DNA of 64,000 bases from Luteolibacter sp. Y139. Lineage in GTDB: Bacteria; Verrucomicrobiota; Verrucomicrobiia; Verrucomicrobiales; Akkermansiaceae. This document shows positions 46,204 to 54,827 of the stretch, one piece after another. How positions within the stretch are numbered: position 1 is the stretch's first letter; each line of letters begins with the position of its first letter. The stretch lies in contig NZ_JBBUKT010000001.1 in the NCBI RefSeq assembly GCF_038066715.1, positions 62,001 to 126,000 of the forward strand, in the 5' to 3' direction. A program made the translations under genes and the position numbers. Under the pieces are notes generated by a model. The model saw only the letters and a program-made list of their open reading frames with translations, searched no databases and was not told the DNA's origin.

Positions 46204-46236
46204 GCGGGAGACTGCTTGATCCAAGCTGTCTCCCGC
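46204..46236 (+). other. strong hairpin just upstream of the G8-FGE gene
   Basis: GCGGGAGAC-T-GCTT-GATCC-AAGC-T-GTCTCCCGC: 13 paired bases with one T/T mismatch and a 5-base loop. It is 14 bases before the ATG at 46250 and 55 bases after pckG. There is no U-tract, so it is not a standard terminator; a 5' UTR element or Rho-independent pause is possible. Confidence 0.5.
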
Positions 46237-46249
46237 CCTTAGTCCCGCC

Positions 46250-49222
46250 ATGAAGCTCACGAGCGCCCTGCTGACCCTGCTTTGGTTCGCCACTCATGGC
46301 CACGCGGCCGAAATCCGCAGTGTCGGCGATGGCCCGTGGTCTGCGGCTGCTACCTGGGAAAATGGCAAACAGCCGGCCGCGGGCGATATCGTCCTGGTCC
46401 GCGCCGGGCACCACGTGAACTACGACGTTTCCAGTAGCACGGTGATCCGCGCCGTGCACGTCGCTGGTACCCTCGCCTTCTCGCGCGAAACGGATACCCT
46501 GCTCTGCACCGGCCTCATCCGCTTGGCCGCTGGCGAAGAGTGCAAGGAAGAGGGCTTCGAATGCCACGCCCCTTCCCCCGACTACACGGTCCAGGGCGAG
46601 CGACCGGCCTTGGAAGTCGGCACGCCGGAAGCACCGATCCCCGCCGATCACAAGGCGGTGATCCGCCTCACCTACATCCCCGGCATGGATCCGGAGTCCT
46701 TCCCCGCCATCATGTCCTGTGGCGGCCGTATGGATTTCCACGGCGCGCCCCTGAACCACTCGTGGGTCAAGCTCGGCAGCAGCGCCGGCCGCGGCTCCCG
46801 TGAGATCGAGCTGGCTGAGCCGGTCACCGGCTGGCGCGCGGGAGACAAGGTCGTCTTCCCCGCTACCGGCATGACCGAATTCTATCAGGTGGAGAATGGA
46901 CGCCGGGTCATCCCTCCGCTCCTGAAAGACTCTGAAACCGAGGAAGCCGAAATCCTCGGCGTCGACCGCCGCGGCCTCCTGGTGAAGGAGCCTCTGAAGT
47001 ACAAGCACGAAGCCCTCGGAAAATTCCGCGGCGAAATCGCGAACCTCAGCCGCAACGTCGTCGTCGAATCCGCCGACCCACAGGGCGTGCGCGGTCACAC
47101 CGTCTACCATCGCGGCTCGGCCGGTTCGATCAGCTACGCGGAGTTCCGCCATCTTGGGAAGAAGGACGTCCTTGGCCGCTACCCCATCCACTTCCACCTT
47201 TGCGCGGACACCATGCGCGGCAGCTCCGTGATCGGCGCCAGCGTGTGGGACAGCGAGAACCGATGGGTCACCATCCACGGCTCGAATTACATCCTCGTGA
47301 AAGACTGCGTCGGCTACCGCAGCATCGGCCACGGCTATTTCTTCGAAGACGGCACCGAGGTGAACAACGTCCTCGACCACAACCTCGCTGTACAGGCGTT
47401 GATGGGCAAGCCGCTGCCGCTTCAAGTTCTCCCCTTCGACACCAATGACGCAGCCGGCTTCTGGTGGGCCAACTGCCTGAATGCCTTCACCCGCAATGTC
47501 TCCGCGGACTGCGGCAAATTCGGCTACCGCTTCCAGATGGTGAAGACGCCGGAGTTCAATCCGCGACTCACCGTGCTGATGCCCGAAGGCCGCCGCCGTC
47601 CCGTCGATGTACGGACGCTGCCCTTCATCCGCTTTGATCAGAATGAGGCCCACAGCCAGCGCCGTTTCGCCTTCAATCTAGGCGGCTTCCATGGCCAAAG
47701 CGAAACCGAGGATCTCGACCGCGATGGCAATGTCATCGACCGCAGCGCTTACCTCGGCGGCGATGTCGCCGGCGTGGGCCCGGACTACAAGCATCCCTTC
47801 CGCATCAAGGACTACCTCGTCTGGGCCTCACACTGGGGCTTCCACACCACCGCGCCCAACGTCCAGATCCAGGGCTTCACCGCCCACGATGTGAACTACG
47901 TCTTCTGGCGCTCGAATTTCGCCGGCCACGACTACAACGGCGTCGACGCCACCGACATCCACGTCTCCACCTTCTTCAATGGCTTCGGCGTCGCTCCCAC
48001 TCGCGAGGAACAGCTTCGCTATGTGGACCCAAAGGATGACAGCCCGCCAGTCACCCTCGTCACCCGCGTTGAGTGGCTTGATGGCGGCCGAGTGCGTGTT
48101 TCCGGCGTGGCAGTGGACGATGACCAGATCACCGAAGTTCGCGTGAATGGCGAAGCAGCCACACTCGAACCGGGCCCCACCAATGAGTGGTCCCACGTCT
48201 TGCTCGCCAATGGCAACGAAGTGGAACTCACCGCCTCTTCCACAGACGCCAGCGGCAACCGCGAGGCTCTTCCTCAGCACATGATCCTCTCGCGCACCGG
48301 TGCGGGTCAAAAACTGCTCCCTAGCGCCCTCACCCCACCAGCTTCTGCACCAGCGACCCCCGCGATGGTTCCCAGCTACGGAGCTACTCGCGTCGCCGAG
48401 ACTCGCGAGGAAACCGTGGACCCTGCCAGCCTTCCTTGGCCACTCTGGGACGGCAAGGAAAGCGTGGCCGACTACGCCGCTCGCAATCACCTCGACGCCA
48501 CTCGCAGCGTCAATCTCGGCGGACGCACCTTGGAACTCGTGCTCGTTCCCGCTGGCAGCTTCCTCATGGGCGCAGCCCCCGCAGAGACGGGAGCCGATGG
48601 TGACGAGACCCCACGCCACCGCGTGGTGATTTCCCGTCCGTTCTACCTGGGCAAATACGAGCTAACGCAAGCCCAGTACGAAGCGGTCATCGGCAAGAAT
48701 CCCAGCTATTTCCCTTCTCCGGAAAAACCGGTGGAACAGGTAAGCTGGTTGGACGCCCAAGGCTTCCTCACGAAAGCCGGCCAAGGCCTGCGGCTTCCGA
48801 CCGAAGCCGAGTGGGAATTTGCCTGCCGCGCTGGCAGCGAAAGCGCCTATCCGAATGGCGACACCCCGGCCAAGCTCAGCGAATGCGGCTGGTGGGGCCA
48901 CTCCTCGGGCGAAGGCAAATATGGCAACGCACCCTCCGGCACCACCGAGGTCGGCAAGCTCGCGCCAAACCGCTTCGACCTGCACGACATGCACGGGAAC
49001 GTCTACGAATGGTGCGCCGACATCTACTCGCCCGACTACTACCGCCAGTCCCCGGCGCTTGATCCCACCGGGCCCGCCACCGGCGACGAACGCGTGCTGC
49101 GCGGCGGCTGTTGGGAAGCGGATGCTTCCAAATCCCGTTCTGCAAATCGCAATGGTTTCAGCCCGAAAAGCCGCGGCTACCTGTTAGGCTTCCGCGTCGC
49201 GATGCCCATCGGCAAACCATGA
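46250..49222 (+). CDS. exported G8-domain / beta-helix / FGE-fold fusion protein
   Basis: Protein of 990 residues; signal peptide to ~20 (THGHAAEI). A G8 domain follows (WSAAATWENGKQPAAGDIV; VRAGHHVNYDV). A parallel beta-helix region spans ~200-600 with GRYPIHFHLC near 309, a motif seen in CEMIP/TMEM2-type G8 proteins. After an Ig-like segment (~605-690), a formylglycine-generating-enzyme-type domain begins near 760 (LVPAGSFLMG; RLPTEAEWEFACRAGS; NVYEWCADIYS; RGGCWEADASKSRSANR; GFRVA). The catalytic Cys expected before RSANR is Lys-Ser here, so this domain is likely binding or structural. The protein may act on extracellular polysaccharide. A rare fusion. Confidence 0.85.
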   Translation: MKLTSALLTLLWFATHGHAAEIRSVGDGPWSAAATWENGKQPAAGDIVLVRAGHHVNYDVSSSTVIRAVHVAGTLAFSRETDTLLCTGLIRLAAGEECKEEGFECHAPSPDYTVQGERPALEVGTPEAPIPADHKAVIRLTYIPGMDPESFPAIMSCGGRMDFHGAPLNHSWVKLGSSAGRGSREIELAEPVTGWRAGDKVVFPATGMTEFYQVENGRRVIPPLLKDSETEEAEILGVDRRGLLVKEPLKYKHEALGKFRGEIANLSRNVVVESADPQGVRGHTVYHRGSAGSISYAEFRHLGKKDVLGRYPIHFHLCADTMRGSSVIGASVWDSENRWVTIHGSNYILVKDCVGYRSIGHGYFFEDGTEVNNVLDHNLAVQALMGKPLPLQVLPFDTNDAAGFWWANCLNAFTRNVSADCGKFGYRFQMVKTPEFNPRLTVLMPEGRRRPVDVRTLPFIRFDQNEAHSQRRFAFNLGGFHGQSETEDLDRDGNVIDRSAYLGGDVAGVGPDYKHPFRIKDYLVWASHWGFHTTAPNVQIQGFTAHDVNYVFWRSNFAGHDYNGVDATDIHVSTFFNGFGVAPTREEQLRYVDPKDDSPPVTLVTRVEWLDGGRVRVSGVAVDDDQITEVRVNGEAATLEPGPTNEWSHVLLANGNEVELTASSTDASGNREALPQHMILSRTGAGQKLLPSALTPPASAPATPAMVPSYGATRVAETREETVDPASLPWPLWDGKESVADYAARNHLDATRSVNLGGRTLELVLVPAGSFLMGAAPAETGADGDETPRHRVVISRPFYLGKYELTQAQYEAVIGKNPSYFPSPEKPVEQVSWLDAQGFLTKAGQGLRLPTEAEWEFACRAGSESAYPNGDTPAKLSECGWWGHSSGEGKYGNAPSGTTEVGKLAPNRFDLHDMHGNVYEWCADIYSPDYYRQSPALDPTGPATGDERVLRGGCWEADASKSRSANRNGFSPKSRGYLLGFRVAMPIGKP

Positions 49223-49262
49223 AATCCGCCGCCGGTGCGCGGCGGCAAAATTTCGTCTAAGA

Positions 49263-49281
49263 AACGAATCCCAGATTCGTT
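49263..49281. promoter_or_regulatory. inverted repeat upstream of the TonB receptor gene
   Basis: AACGAATC-CCA-GATTCGTT, 8-base perfect arms, 69 bases before the receptor ATG at 49351. It could be an operator; it does not look like a Fur box. A GCCGCC / GGCGGC stem at ~49228-49244 just upstream may end the previous transcript. Confidence 0.4.
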
Positions 49282-49350
49282 CGGTGATGATCGGCCCTTC
49301 AGGACCCGGGAGGCTCCTGCTCGCCCTGATGGACCGGCATCTATCCAGCC

Positions 49351-51576
49351 ATGAATCCCGCCAACCGGATCGTCCCCATCGCGCTTGCCCTCGCAGCTCT
49401 TCCTCCACTCCACGCCCAGGAATCCGCCACGCCGCAGGATCCTAACAAAAAGAAGGAGAATGCCACTCCTGTTTCAAACTCCCCGTCCGTCCTCACGGAC
49501 CTTGTCGTTCAGGGACAGAGCCCGCAGGGAGCCTACGGTGCCCCTGCTGAAACCCAGGTCACCGGCCTTCCGGCTCCCATCAAGGAGCTGCCATTGACGG
49601 TGAATACACTGAGTGAGCAATTCATCGCTGATACCTCCGCCCGCCGCATCCGCGACCTCATCGGCTACGTGCCGGGCGTAAGCGCCTCCGACGATAGCGG
49701 AGCCACCGGCGACCTGGTGAATATCCGCGGCTTCAATTTCATCTACCAGTCCTACATCAATGGCATGCGCAACCGCGTGTCCTACGATGCTTCGCGCCGC
49801 TTCGCGAACATCGACCGCATCGAGATCTTCAAGGGTCCAGGCGGCGTGGAATTCGGCACCGGCGATCCGGGCGGCTTCGTGAACTACGTCACCAAGAAGC
49901 CCGAGGCGGTCCAATCAACCGAGATCGGCGCGGAGGCCGGCAGCTACGATTACGTGCACGCTTACATGGACTCCACCGGTCCGCTTGTAAACGCGCTGCA
50001 GGGCGATCACGGCGAAGGGGTCTACTACCGCATGATCGTCTCCGGTGACTCGGCGAATTCCTTCCGCGACTGCTTCAGCACCGAGGGCTACCAGGTCGCC
50101 CCATCGATCCTTTGGAAGTATGCGGAGGACAGCTCGCTCCTCTTCGAGTTCGACTACCAGTACCGCGATCAGCCCTACGACCGCGGCATCATGTACATCG
50201 AGGGTGCCGGCTTTAAGGACAACTTCACGCCGATCAATACGAGCTACCATGAGCCGACGGACTACTTCATGAATCACAACACGCGGTCCTCGCTCTATTG
50301 GACGCATAAGGTGAACGACAACGTCACCCTGCGCATGAATGGCGAGATCGATACCAACCGCGGCATGGGCACCGGCGTCCGGAATCCCTTCACCTTCCTG
50401 CTCTACGGAGCTGGCAACGAGTGGAATGGCAATCCGACCCTGAACCGCACCACCCAGGACTTCGACTCCGAGATGTGGGCCTACAACCTCAAGCCCGAGG
50501 TGCTGCTGAACTTCGAGACCGGCTCGGTCAAGCATACCGGCCTCTTCGGCATCAATTACGTCAACACGGACACCAAGCGCCGCTCGATGGATCGCTACGA
50601 CCTGCGTCCGATTGACTTCCGCCTGCCCGTGCACGGCCAGCCGCCGATCCTCCATCCGCCGTTGGCACCCCGCAATTTCCGCTTGGAAGAAGAGCTCGAA
50701 GAGTTCGGCGTCTACTACCAGCACAAGGCGGACATCGGCGAGCGCTTCCACCTGCTCGGCGGCGTGCGCTGGGATTGGTACCAGGACGAGCTGGCCACCA
50801 CAACCAATGTGCTGCTCCGTCCGCTGCCACCGCTCTCAGGCTACTCGGATGAAGACTACAGCGGCCGCCTCGGCGCCGTGGTGGACATCACCGACAATGT
50901 TTCGCTCTTCGCCGGCGTCAGCAATTCCTTCCAGCCACAGACCGGCCAGCTCGCCAGCGGCGAGAGCCCCGATCCACTTGAAGCCACTTCCATCGAAGGC
51001 GGCATCAAGGCGAACTTCTGCGACAACCGCCTGCAAACGACGCTCTCGATCTATCAGACCGAGCGCAAAAACATGCTGGAGCTCGACCCGACCGACCCGA
51101 ATGAAGTCTTCGTCATTCCGCTCGGCACCGTGACCATCAGCGGCGTGGAATTCGAAGCCACCGGCAAGCTCACCGACGAGCTCGATATCATGGGCGGCTT
51201 CGCTTTCATGGACAGCGAGATCTCGGACACCCTGGATCCCAGCACCCGTGGCAAGAACTTCTACAACGTCCCCGACTTCCAGGCCGGCGTACGCCTCCGC
51301 TACGATACCAGCGCGTGGCTGCTGAAGGGACTGAGCCTCGGCGCCGGCTGTGTCTACGTCGGCGAGCGCAATGGCGATGCGACCAATAGCTTCCAGCTCC
51401 CCGACTACGTCCGCTTCGATGCCGGCGTCTACTACGACTGGCGTAACTGGAGCTTCAAGCTCACCTGCGAGAACCTCGCCGACGAGACCTACTACCTGGC
51501 CAGCCAGGGCTCCGCTGACATCATCCAGCCGGGCTCGCCGCGCCTCGTCACGCTCGGTGCTTCCATGAAGTTCTGA
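49351..51576 (+). CDS. TonB-dependent outer-membrane receptor (siderophore type)
   Basis: Protein of 741 residues. Signal peptide to ~22 (PPLHAQES), a TonB-box-like DLVVQGQSP, plug domain (~75-190: LPLTVNTLSEQFI; VPGVSASDDSG; LVNIRGFNF; RIEIFKGPGGVEFGTGDPGGFVNYVTKKP), then a 22-strand barrel with alternating Tyr/Phe strands, ending at GASMKF with the terminal Phe. The plug motifs resemble FhuA/FecA siderophore receptors. No siderophore genes are nearby; a sugar ligand is possible, given the neighbouring exported glycosidase. It is flanked by terminators, so probably monocistronic. Confidence 0.93.
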   Translation: MNPANRIVPIALALAALPPLHAQESATPQDPNKKKENATPVSNSPSVLTDLVVQGQSPQGAYGAPAETQVTGLPAPIKELPLTVNTLSEQFIADTSARRIRDLIGYVPGVSASDDSGATGDLVNIRGFNFIYQSYINGMRNRVSYDASRRFANIDRIEIFKGPGGVEFGTGDPGGFVNYVTKKPEAVQSTEIGAEAGSYDYVHAYMDSTGPLVNALQGDHGEGVYYRMIVSGDSANSFRDCFSTEGYQVAPSILWKYAEDSSLLFEFDYQYRDQPYDRGIMYIEGAGFKDNFTPINTSYHEPTDYFMNHNTRSSLYWTHKVNDNVTLRMNGEIDTNRGMGTGVRNPFTFLLYGAGNEWNGNPTLNRTTQDFDSEMWAYNLKPEVLLNFETGSVKHTGLFGINYVNTDTKRRSMDRYDLRPIDFRLPVHGQPPILHPPLAPRNFRLEEELEEFGVYYQHKADIGERFHLLGGVRWDWYQDELATTTNVLLRPLPPLSGYSDEDYSGRLGAVVDITDNVSLFAGVSNSFQPQTGQLASGESPDPLEATSIEGGIKANFCDNRLQTTLSIYQTERKNMLELDPTDPNEVFVIPLGTVTISGVEFEATGKLTDELDIMGGFAFMDSEISDTLDPSTRGKNFYNVPDFQAGVRLRYDTSAWLLKGLSLGAGCVYVGERNGDATNSFQLPDYVRFDAGVYYDWRNWSFKLTCENLADETYYLASQGSADIIQPGSPRLVTLGASMKF

Positions 51577-51602
51577 TCCACGCTTTTCCCCTGCCCTGCG
51601 TG

Positions 51603-51643
51603 GCCCGGCTGGTGCTTCCCTAGCGCCAGCCGGGCTTTTCGTT
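51603..51643 (+). terminator. intrinsic terminator after the TonB receptor gene
   Basis: GCCCGGCTGGTGC / GCGCCAGCCGGGC stem (one mismatch) around an eight-base loop TTCCCTAG, then TTTTCGTTT. It lies 27 bases after the stop. Confidence 0.85.
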
Positions 51644-51720
51644 TGGTTCCCTCCAGTCCCGCTTCATTTCCTCGATATTCCCACAAGACATTGTCGAGCG
51701 GCGGGCGTTGAAATGGGAGC

Positions 51721-53163
51721 ATGATCGCGCGATGGATTCCCCTGCTGCTCCTTGCCATGACCGGGCGCCTTGTTGCAGAGCCTTCGCCGGTCACCATCGA
51801 TCCCGCCGCCAAGCAAGGCACATGGGACGGCTGGGGCACCTCGCTCTGTTGGTGGGCGGCAGTATTCGGCGACCGCACGGATCTCGCTGACGCGATGTTC
51901 ACCACGAAGACGGTGCAGGTGGAAAACGAGCAATTGCCCGGCTTGGGATTGAACATCGTCCGCTACAACGCCGGAGCCTCCGCGTGGCGGAAGATCGGCG
52001 AGCGCGAGATGAAGAAATCAAGGATCATCCAGCGCCACCGCCAGATGGAAGGCTTCTGGCTGGACGACCGCAGCAGCGATCCGGCCTCGGACAGTTGGGA
52101 TTGGTCAGTCGATGCCAAGCAGCGGAACATGCTGAAGCTGGCGAAGGAGCGCGGCGTCACCCACTTCGAGCTCTTCTCGAACTCGCCGATGTGGTGGATG
52201 ACCCGCAATGACAACCCCTCCGGCGGGCCGAAGCCAAGCGACGACAACCTGTCGCCCCAACAAGAGCGGAATTTCGCGATCTACCTCGCGGCGGTGGCCC
52301 GCGAGGCAAAGGACGATTGGGGCATCTCGTTCACCAGCGTGTCTCCCTTCAATGAACCGGTCTCCGACTGGTGGTTCGCCGACTGCAAACAGGAAGGCTG
52401 CCACGTTTCTCCGCCCCAACAGGCTCGCGTGCTGCCTCTGCTCCGCGAGCAGTTGGACAAGCAGGGCTTGAAATCACTGCCGATCTCCGCCTCGGAGGAA
52501 ACCTACTACGATCACGCGATTTCGACCTGGCAGAGCTTCGACGCAAAGACCCGCAGCTTGATCGGCCAAGTGAATGTCCACGGCTATCAGGAAGCGAAGG
52601 GCGACCGCGCCAAGCTGTATCGGCTGGTCCACCAGGAGGGAGGCAAGCGCCTGTGGAACTCCGAGTATGGCGATGGCGATCCCTCCGGCCTCCAGATGGC
52701 CCGCAATCTCCACCGCGACCTCGCGACGCTGAAGCCAACCTCGTGGTCCTACTGGCAGCCGATCGATGGCGGCGGCTGGGGCCTGATCTCGGGCGACCTG
52801 CCGCGCGGACGCCTCCGCCGGGTGAATCCGAAGTGGCACGTGCTGGCCCACTACACCCGCAATATCCCGCCCGGCTCCACCATCCTGACGACCGGCGAGG
52901 AAAGCATCGTGGCATCCTTCCAGGAAAAGCGCGGACGGCTGGTGATCGTCTCCCTGAATGACGGGGACACGGAACGGGAGCGGCAGATCGATCTTTCCCG
53001 CTTCAAGGGTAGCAGGCTAACAGCCACCGGCTGGGTCACCGAGCCTCAGGGATCCAGCCGTTACCAGGCATTGGAAAATGTGGCGACCCAGGGAAAACAA
53101 GTGACCCTCCGCCAACCGAAGAAGTCCGTGGAAACGGTGGTGGTGGATGGTTTGAGCGGATAG
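51721..53163 (+). CDS. exported glycoside hydrolase, GH30-like (endo-galactanase/glucosidase type)
   Basis: Protein of 480 residues. Signal peptide to ~20 (RLVAEPSP). GH30 features: GWGTSLCWWAAVFG near the N-terminus, FELFSNSPMWWMTRN, the acid/base in SPFNEPVSDWWF (~212), and the nucleophile in LWNSEYGDGD (~316), with YWQPIDGGGWGLI just after. A beta-sandwich end (SIVASFQEKRGRLVIVSLNDG) fits the family. It should cleave beta-1,6-linked galactan or glucan outside the cell. Preceded by a good GGGAG site. It follows the TonB receptor, so the two may form a sugar-uptake unit. Confidence 0.87.
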   Translation: MIARWIPLLLLAMTGRLVAEPSPVTIDPAAKQGTWDGWGTSLCWWAAVFGDRTDLADAMFTTKTVQVENEQLPGLGLNIVRYNAGASAWRKIGEREMKKSRIIQRHRQMEGFWLDDRSSDPASDSWDWSVDAKQRNMLKLAKERGVTHFELFSNSPMWWMTRNDNPSGGPKPSDDNLSPQQERNFAIYLAAVAREAKDDWGISFTSVSPFNEPVSDWWFADCKQEGCHVSPPQQARVLPLLREQLDKQGLKSLPISASEETYYDHAISTWQSFDAKTRSLIGQVNVHGYQEAKGDRAKLYRLVHQEGGKRLWNSEYGDGDPSGLQMARNLHRDLATLKPTSWSYWQPIDGGGWGLISGDLPRGRLRRVNPKWHVLAHYTRNIPPGSTILTTGEESIVASFQEKRGRLVIVSLNDGDTERERQIDLSRFKGSRLTATGWVTEPQGSSRYQALENVATQGKQVTLRQPKKSVETVVVDGLSG

Positions 53164-53276
53164 ACCGGTGCCCGTCCGGGCGCAAAATGCGCCGGGCCAC
53201 CCAGCGGCAATCTCTTCCGTGCCCGCAATCCCGGAGTTGATCGACCGGCGGTCCGCCCTATTCTCCCCCTCGCCGC

Positions 53277-53519
53277 ATGGAAAACGAGCTGACCCACCTC
53301 ATCGCCACCGAGATCCTCGACACGGACCACGCGCTCACGCCCCAAAGCGATTTGTTCGCGGCCGGGCTTGATTCGATGGGCATCATGCAGCTCCTGCTAG
53401 CCATCGAGGACCGCTTCGGCGTGCCGATCGATCCCGCCGACCTGTCGCGCGACAACTTCTCCACCGCGGAAAAAATCGCCGCTCTGGTCGCGGAGAAAAA
53501 AGAGGCTGCCAATCGCTGA
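53277..53519 (+). CDS. acyl carrier protein
   Basis: Protein of 80 residues. The phosphopantetheine attachment site is GLDSMGIMQLLLAIED, with the Ser of the DSM motif near residue 37. Acidic helices and length fit ACPs. It is the first gene of a three-gene set (ACP, condensation-like, ligase) with the next gene starting directly after its stop. It probably carries an acyl or aryl group activated by the downstream ligase. It is not the housekeeping acpP, since no fab genes adjoin it. Confidence 0.9.
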   Translation: MENELTHLIATEILDTDHALTPQSDLFAAGLDSMGIMQLLLAIEDRFGVPIDPADLSRDNFSTAEKIAALVAEKKEAANR

Positions 53520-54827
53520 ATGCCGGAGTCCGTCCAAACTCTCCCGCCGCTCGCCGCCACCCCCGCCGACGGTTTCCTATTCGGCCTGGAGAGCCTGATG
53601 CGCCGCAGCCGCCAAGGGCTCCACTTGGCCGCGACCGTCATCGAGTGCGAGGGCAAGCCCGACCTCGCCGCCCTGCGAAATGCGGCAGAGGTGCTGGGAC
53701 ATCGCTATCCCATCGTTCATGCCCGCATCGCCCGCGGTGGTGATTTCATCGCCCGCTGGCGGCTCGACGAAGTGACGCCAGCGGCAATCCCGCTGGAAGT
53801 CCATGAGACTCCCGAGCTGCATGATTTCATCGAGACTCAGCTCAATTCCCATAAGCCGGACATCCGCACCGCCGGAGCGAACCTGCGTTTCCATGTGGTG
53901 ATCACCTCACCGTCCACCTGGGCGCTCGTGCTCATCTGGAGCCACTCGCTGCATGATGCCGTGGGCATCGACAAGCTGCTTCTGGAGATCGCCTCACCCG
54001 GTGACGACCGCACTCCACGCAGTGGAGGCAATGACTCCCCCGCCCCGGCCCCACCGATGTCGGAGCTCTACAAGCAGGCCCTGCCCATGATCGAGGAGAT
54101 GCGGACCTTCCCCCAGTGGCGGGTTCGCTCCCTGCACCGGAAAGGCGTCCGCCCCGGGGAAAGCCGGGTGCAAGTGGTCAAGTTCGACCGCGAAGCCACC
54201 GCTTTGATCCGAACAAAGATGGCCGCCACGGCCGGTGAGCTACTACTCCTTCCGTACTTCGCCAGCATCGCTGCTCGGGCGGCGCAGTCGGTGATTGCGG
54301 CACGGCATCCCGACGAGCAAGTTCCAGTACTGCTCTCCCTGCCTGTCCAGCTCAAGGGAGACCGCCCTCTGTTCCAGAACCACCTCGGAGTCTACACGCT
54401 GTTGCTGACCGCCGGGGAGCTCGCCGAACTGAAACCGGCGACGCGCGCACTCTACCGCAAGTATGCCGACTTCATGCGCCGCAAGCTGCCCGCCGCGATG
54501 GACGCGCTCATGCGGATGATGGAGCGCTGCCCCTCCCGCTTCTACAATTTCCCGGTCTTCACGTATCTGAAAGGCGAGCTGTGCACGCTGTTCCACTCGC
54601 ACACCGGTGGCTTCGCGCCGGGGCTGGCGGAAATGCACGGCAGCCGCGTGACCAATGGCTACCACGTCCCCTCGGTATGCTCGCCGCCGGGCATCGGGAT
54701 CTTCTTCTCGGAGTTCGCGGGGCAGCTCTCGATGACACTGTCGTGGAAGGACGGCTGCCTTTCGCCCTTGGAGCTGGAGCTGCTGAAGCAGACACTCGCC
54801 GAAGACCTCGGAGCGCCCGTGCCGTGA
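53520..54827 (+). CDS. condensation/acyltransferase-fold protein (HxxxD type)
   Basis: Protein of 435 residues. A probable HxxxD catalytic motif lies at SHSLHDAVGIDKLLL (~140), where NRPS condensation and WS/DGAT acyltransferases have HHxxxDG; the second His and Gly differ. Other hints are the size and LLSLPVQLKGDRPLFQNHLG near the middle (a WS/DGAT/condensation-like bridge). Between an ACP and an AMP ligase, it likely moves the carrier-bound acyl group onto an alcohol or amine. The stop overlaps the next GTG start (GTGA). The acceptor is unknown. Confidence 0.7.
   Translation: MPESVQTLPPLAATPADGFLFGLESLMRRSRQGLHLAATVIECEGKPDLAALRNAAEVLGHRYPIVHARIARGGDFIARWRLDEVTPAAIPLEVHETPELHDFIETQLNSHKPDIRTAGANLRFHVVITSPSTWALVLIWSHSLHDAVGIDKLLLEIASPGDDRTPRSGGNDSPAPAPPMSELYKQALPMIEEMRTFPQWRVRSLHRKGVRPGESRVQVVKFDREATALIRTKMAATAGELLLLPYFASIAARAAQSVIAARHPDEQVPVLLSLPVQLKGDRPLFQNHLGVYTLLLTAGELAELKPATRALYRKYADFMRRKLPAAMDALMRMMERCPSRFYNFPVFTYLKGELCTLFHSHTGGFAPGLAEMHGSRVTNGYHVPSVCSPPGIGIFFSEFAGQLSMTLSWKDGCLSPLELELLKQTLAEDLGAPVP

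Noticed and set aside
48500-49222. Active formylglycine-generating enzyme
   Set aside because: The FGE-type fold is present, but the Cys expected before RSANR is absent (KSRSANR), so catalytic sulfatase activation is not supported.
49263-49281. Fur box upstream of the TonB receptor
   Set aside because: The palindrome AACGAATC-CCA-GATTCGTT lacks the GATAAT-type pattern of Fur sites; kept only as a generic inverted repeat.
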